DNA of 13,664 nucleotides from contig NZ_CALTWS010000051.1 in the NCBI RefSeq assembly GCF_943913055.1, positions 1 to 13,664 on the forward strand, in the 5' to 3' direction. The DNA is from an uncultured Brevundimonas sp. GTDB lineage: Bacteria > Pseudomonadota > Alphaproteobacteria > Caulobacterales > Caulobacteraceae. Shown in pieces: positions 11,516-13,664 of the stretch. The translations under genes were made by a program, and so were the position numbers. A model generated the notes under the pieces. That model did no database searches, was not told where the DNA came from, and saw nothing but the letters and a program-made list of their open reading frames with translations. Position 1 is the stretch's first letter; each line of letters opens with the position of its first letter.

Positions 11516-13664
11516 CTAGCGGACCAGGGTGAACTGCGCCGCCTGACCCGTCTGGGCGCTGGCGCTCAGCCAGACGTCGAACAGGCCGGGCTCTGCGATC
11601 ATCGTGTGATCCGGGCCCATGAACTGCACATCGGCGAATGTCAGCGGCATTGTCACCTCGACCGACTTGCCGGCGGGCACCGTCACGCGCCGGAACGCCT
11701 TCAGCAGGCGTACCGGCTGGGTCAGGGAGGCGACGCGGTCGCGGATATAGAGCTGAACCACCTCGGTCACGTCGCGGTCGCCGCCGTTGGTCAGGGTGAC
11801 GCTGGCCTCGATCTGGCCGTTCCAGGCCATGGTCTGCGACGACAGCCGCGTCTCGGACCAGTCGATGGGGGCATAGGTCAGGCCGTGTCCGAACGGATAG
11901 AGGGCGGCATGCGGCACCTCGCGGAACTTGGCCGTGAACTCCTGATCCGTCGGCTTGGACGGACGCCCGGTGGCCTTGTGCGCATAGTAGAAGGGCGACT
12001 GGCCCGAGCGGAACGGGAAGCTGACCGGCAGACGGCCCGTCGGCTCATGATCGCCGAACAGCACGTCGGCGACGGCATGACCCGTCTCCGAGCCCAGGAA
12101 CCAGGTGACCAGGATGCTGTTCGCCCCGGCGACCGCGCCCGACAGCTCCATGCCGCGGCCGTTGCGCAGCAGGACGACCACAGGCTTGCCCGTCGCCGCC
12201 ACGGCCTCGGCCAGGGCCAGCTGGGGGGCGGGGATGTCGATGCTGACCCGGGACTTGGACTCCGCCGACATGACCGACGATTCGCCGATGGCCAGCAGGA
12301 CGACATCCGCCTCATTGGCCGCCGCCACCGCCGCCTCGATGCCGCCGGGCAGGGGAGCCTCGACGTCGGAGCCCTTGACCAAGGTCAGGGCGTTCGGGTC
12401 GCGCAGCGCCTGACGCAGGCCCTGTTCCAGCGAGACCGCCAGATCGGTGTCCTTGAAGATCGACCAGGGGCCGAAGACATCGGCGGCGTCGGCTCCGAAC
12501 GGCCCGATCAGGGCCAGGCGCTGGCCCGACTTGGGCAGGGGCAGCAGGCCGCCCTCGTTCTTCAGCATAACGATCGACTTGCGCCCGGCCTCGCGGGCCA
12601 GGGTCAGGTGATCGCGGCTGCCGACTACGCGCCGCTCCACCGCCACGTCTGAGCCCCGATAGGGATTGTCGAACAGGCCCAGCGCCGCCTTGGTCATCAA
12701 GACCCGCCGCACCGCCTGATCGACGCGCGCGATCGGCACCTCTCCGGTCTGGATCAGGCTGGGGATGTGCCGCAGGTAAAGGCCGCTCTTCATCGACATG
12801 TCGACGCCCGCCATCAGGGCGATCCGCGCCGCATCGCGCCCGTCGGCGGCAAAGCCGTGGGCAACCAGTTCAGCCTCAGAGGTATAGTCGGACACCACAA
12901 AGCCGGCGAAACCCCATTCGCCGTGCAGGATGTCGGTCAGCAGCCATTTGTTGCCGCTGGTCGGCACGCCGTTCAGGTCGTTGAAGGCGCTCATGACCGA
13001 CAGGGCGCCGGCGTCCAGCGCGGCCTTGAACGGCGGCAGATAGACCGAGCGCAGCATGACCTCGCTCATGTCGGTCGAGTTGTAGTCCATCCCCGATTCC
13101 GCTGCGCCATAGGCCGCGAAATGCTTGGGACAGGCCAGCAGGCTGGACCAGTGGGCCAGGTCGTCGCCCTGGAAGCCCTTGGTGCGGGCGGCGGCGAACA
13201 GATTGTTCAGCAGCACGTCCTCGCCGGCACCCTCGACGACGCGTCCCCAGCGCTGGTCGCGGGCGACATCGACCATGGGAGCATAGGTCTGGTGCACGCC
13301 GGATGCGCCGCCCTCGACAGCTGCGGCGCGGGCCGTGCGCTCGGCCAGATCCAGATCCCAGCTGGCGCTTTCGCCCAGCGGCACGGGGAAGGTGGTGCGC
13401 AGGCCATGCACGATGTCGGCGGCGAACAGCAGCGGGATCCCCAGGCGGCTCTCGCGCACGGCCATATCCTGAACCAGGCGGGTCGTTGCGGCACCCACGC
13501 CGTTGAACAGGGCCCCGATGCGCCCGGCCTTGATGTCCTCTGCGGTCTGGGCCTGATCGCTGTCCAGCCGGTCGCCTGGGTTCACACCCTCGGGCCGCCA
13601 GCGGAACGGGTCGTTCATCAGGTTCAGCTGGCCCGCCTTCTCCTCGATGGTCATGCGCGCCATC
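11516..13664 (-). CDS. bglX: Glycoside hydrolase family 3 beta-glucosidase (BglX-like), N-terminus cut by the right window edge
   Basis: At least 715 residues are visible. The Met at the window edge reads MARMTIEEKAGQL, where GH3 enzymes usually have an internal LLARMT, so the true start and any signal peptide lie outside. The GH3 N-terminal barrel includes AADIVHGLRTTFPVPLGES (81-99), CPKHFAAYG (178-186) and the nucleophile motif FVVSDY (255-260, Asp259). The second domain spans about 350-560 (SIVMLKNEGGLLPLPKSG; later LLRNGRGMEL, where the acid/base region is expected). A C-terminal fibronectin-III-like domain covers about 620-715. Length and motifs fit periplasmic BglX, which releases glucose from short beta-glucosides. 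Substrate preference cannot be read. The gene is unrelated to the metal cluster and looks like ordinary plant-polymer catabolism typical of Caulobacterales. Confidence 0.93.
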   Translation of the reverse strand, partial: MARMTIEEKAGQLNLMNDPFRWRPEGVNPGDRLDSDQAQTAEDIKAGRIGALFNGVGAATTRLVQDMAVRESRLGIPLLFAADIVHGLRTTFPVPLGESASWDLDLAERTARAAAVEGGASGVHQTYAPMVDVARDQRWGRVVEGAGEDVLLNNLFAAARTKGFQGDDLAHWSSLLACPKHFAAYGAAESGMDYNSTDMSEVMLRSVYLPPFKAALDAGALSVMSAFNDLNGVPTSGNKWLLTDILHGEWGFAGFVVSDYTSEAELVAHGFAADGRDAARIALMAGVDMSMKSGLYLRHIPSLIQTGEVPIARVDQAVRRVLMTKAALGLFDNPYRGSDVAVERRVVGSRDHLTLAREAGRKSIVMLKNEGGLLPLPKSGQRLALIGPFGADAADVFGPWSIFKDTDLAVSLEQGLRQALRDPNALTLVKGSDVEAPLPGGIEAAVAAANEADVVLLAIGESSVMSAESKSRVSIDIPAPQLALAEAVAATGKPVVVLLRNGRGMELSGAVAGANSILVTWFLGSETGHAVADVLFGDHEPTGRLPVSFPFRSGQSPFYYAHKATGRPSKPTDQEFTAKFREVPHAALYPFGHGLTYAPIDWSETRLSSQTMAWNGQIEASVTLTNGGDRDVTEVVQLYIRDRVASLTQPVRLLKAFRRVTVPAGKSVEVTMPLTFADVQFMGPDHTMIAEPGLFDVWLSASAQTGQAAQFTLVR

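Noticed and set aside
1..13664. CRISPR arrays, tRNA/rRNA genes, insertion sequences, integrases
   Set aside because: No regularly spaced repeats, cloverleaf sequences or transposase/integrase frames were found on reading both strands.

Overview
The window is GC-rich DNA with short intergenic gaps, many GTG/TTG starts, twin-arginine-type leaders and a TonB-dependent receptor. Together these suggest an alphaproteobacterium, plausibly Caulobacterales such as Brevundimonas or Caulobacter. That placement is inferred from gene style, not from a marker gene.

Positions 1-8678 are a copper/heavy-metal resistance cluster. On the minus strand, a CnrY-CnrX-CnrH-like module (membrane anti-sigma factor, periplasmic metal sensor, ECF sigma factor; 2355-1064) leads into copA, a periplasmic multicopper oxidase cut by the left window edge. 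Divergent from it on the plus strand are an inner-membrane acyltransferase, an overlapping DUF411 (CopG-type) metal-binding protein and a small secreted SnoaL/DUF4440-like protein. On the minus strand follow copC-copD, a three-helix membrane protein with a DUF305 domain, a DUF305 lipoprotein and a MerR-family regulator. The regulator is divergent from a glutaredoxin-MauE fusion, and a textbook MerR-type spaced promoter lies between them.

The most notable result is a repeated bipartite promoter-like element, a G-rich -35-like block (AAGGGG, GAGGGG or variant), 14 bases, then GCGTA(T/G). It occurs at matching spacing upstream of five transcription units: cnrYXH, copA, acyltransferase-DUF411-SnoaL, copCD and the membrane DUF305 gene. 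All five point toward their gene, 30-60 bases from the start codon. The simplest reading is that the CnrH-like sigma factor drives the whole cluster when the CnrX-like sensor binds metal in the periplasm. The sensor keeps every metal ligand known from CnrX. The MerR/glutaredoxin pair appears to be a separate, cytoplasmically sensed branch with its own operator.

Positions 8679-8934 are an AT-richer, gene-free stretch with nested inverted repeats, and may mark the edge of the cluster. Beyond it, the genes look like ordinary chromosome: a ZnuD-like TonB-dependent receptor with a Zur-box-like palindrome over its -10 element and a strong terminator, an ArsC/Spx-fold YffB-type protein, and a GH3 beta-glucosidase cut by the right edge. 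No tRNA, rRNA, CRISPR array, transposase or integrase was seen.
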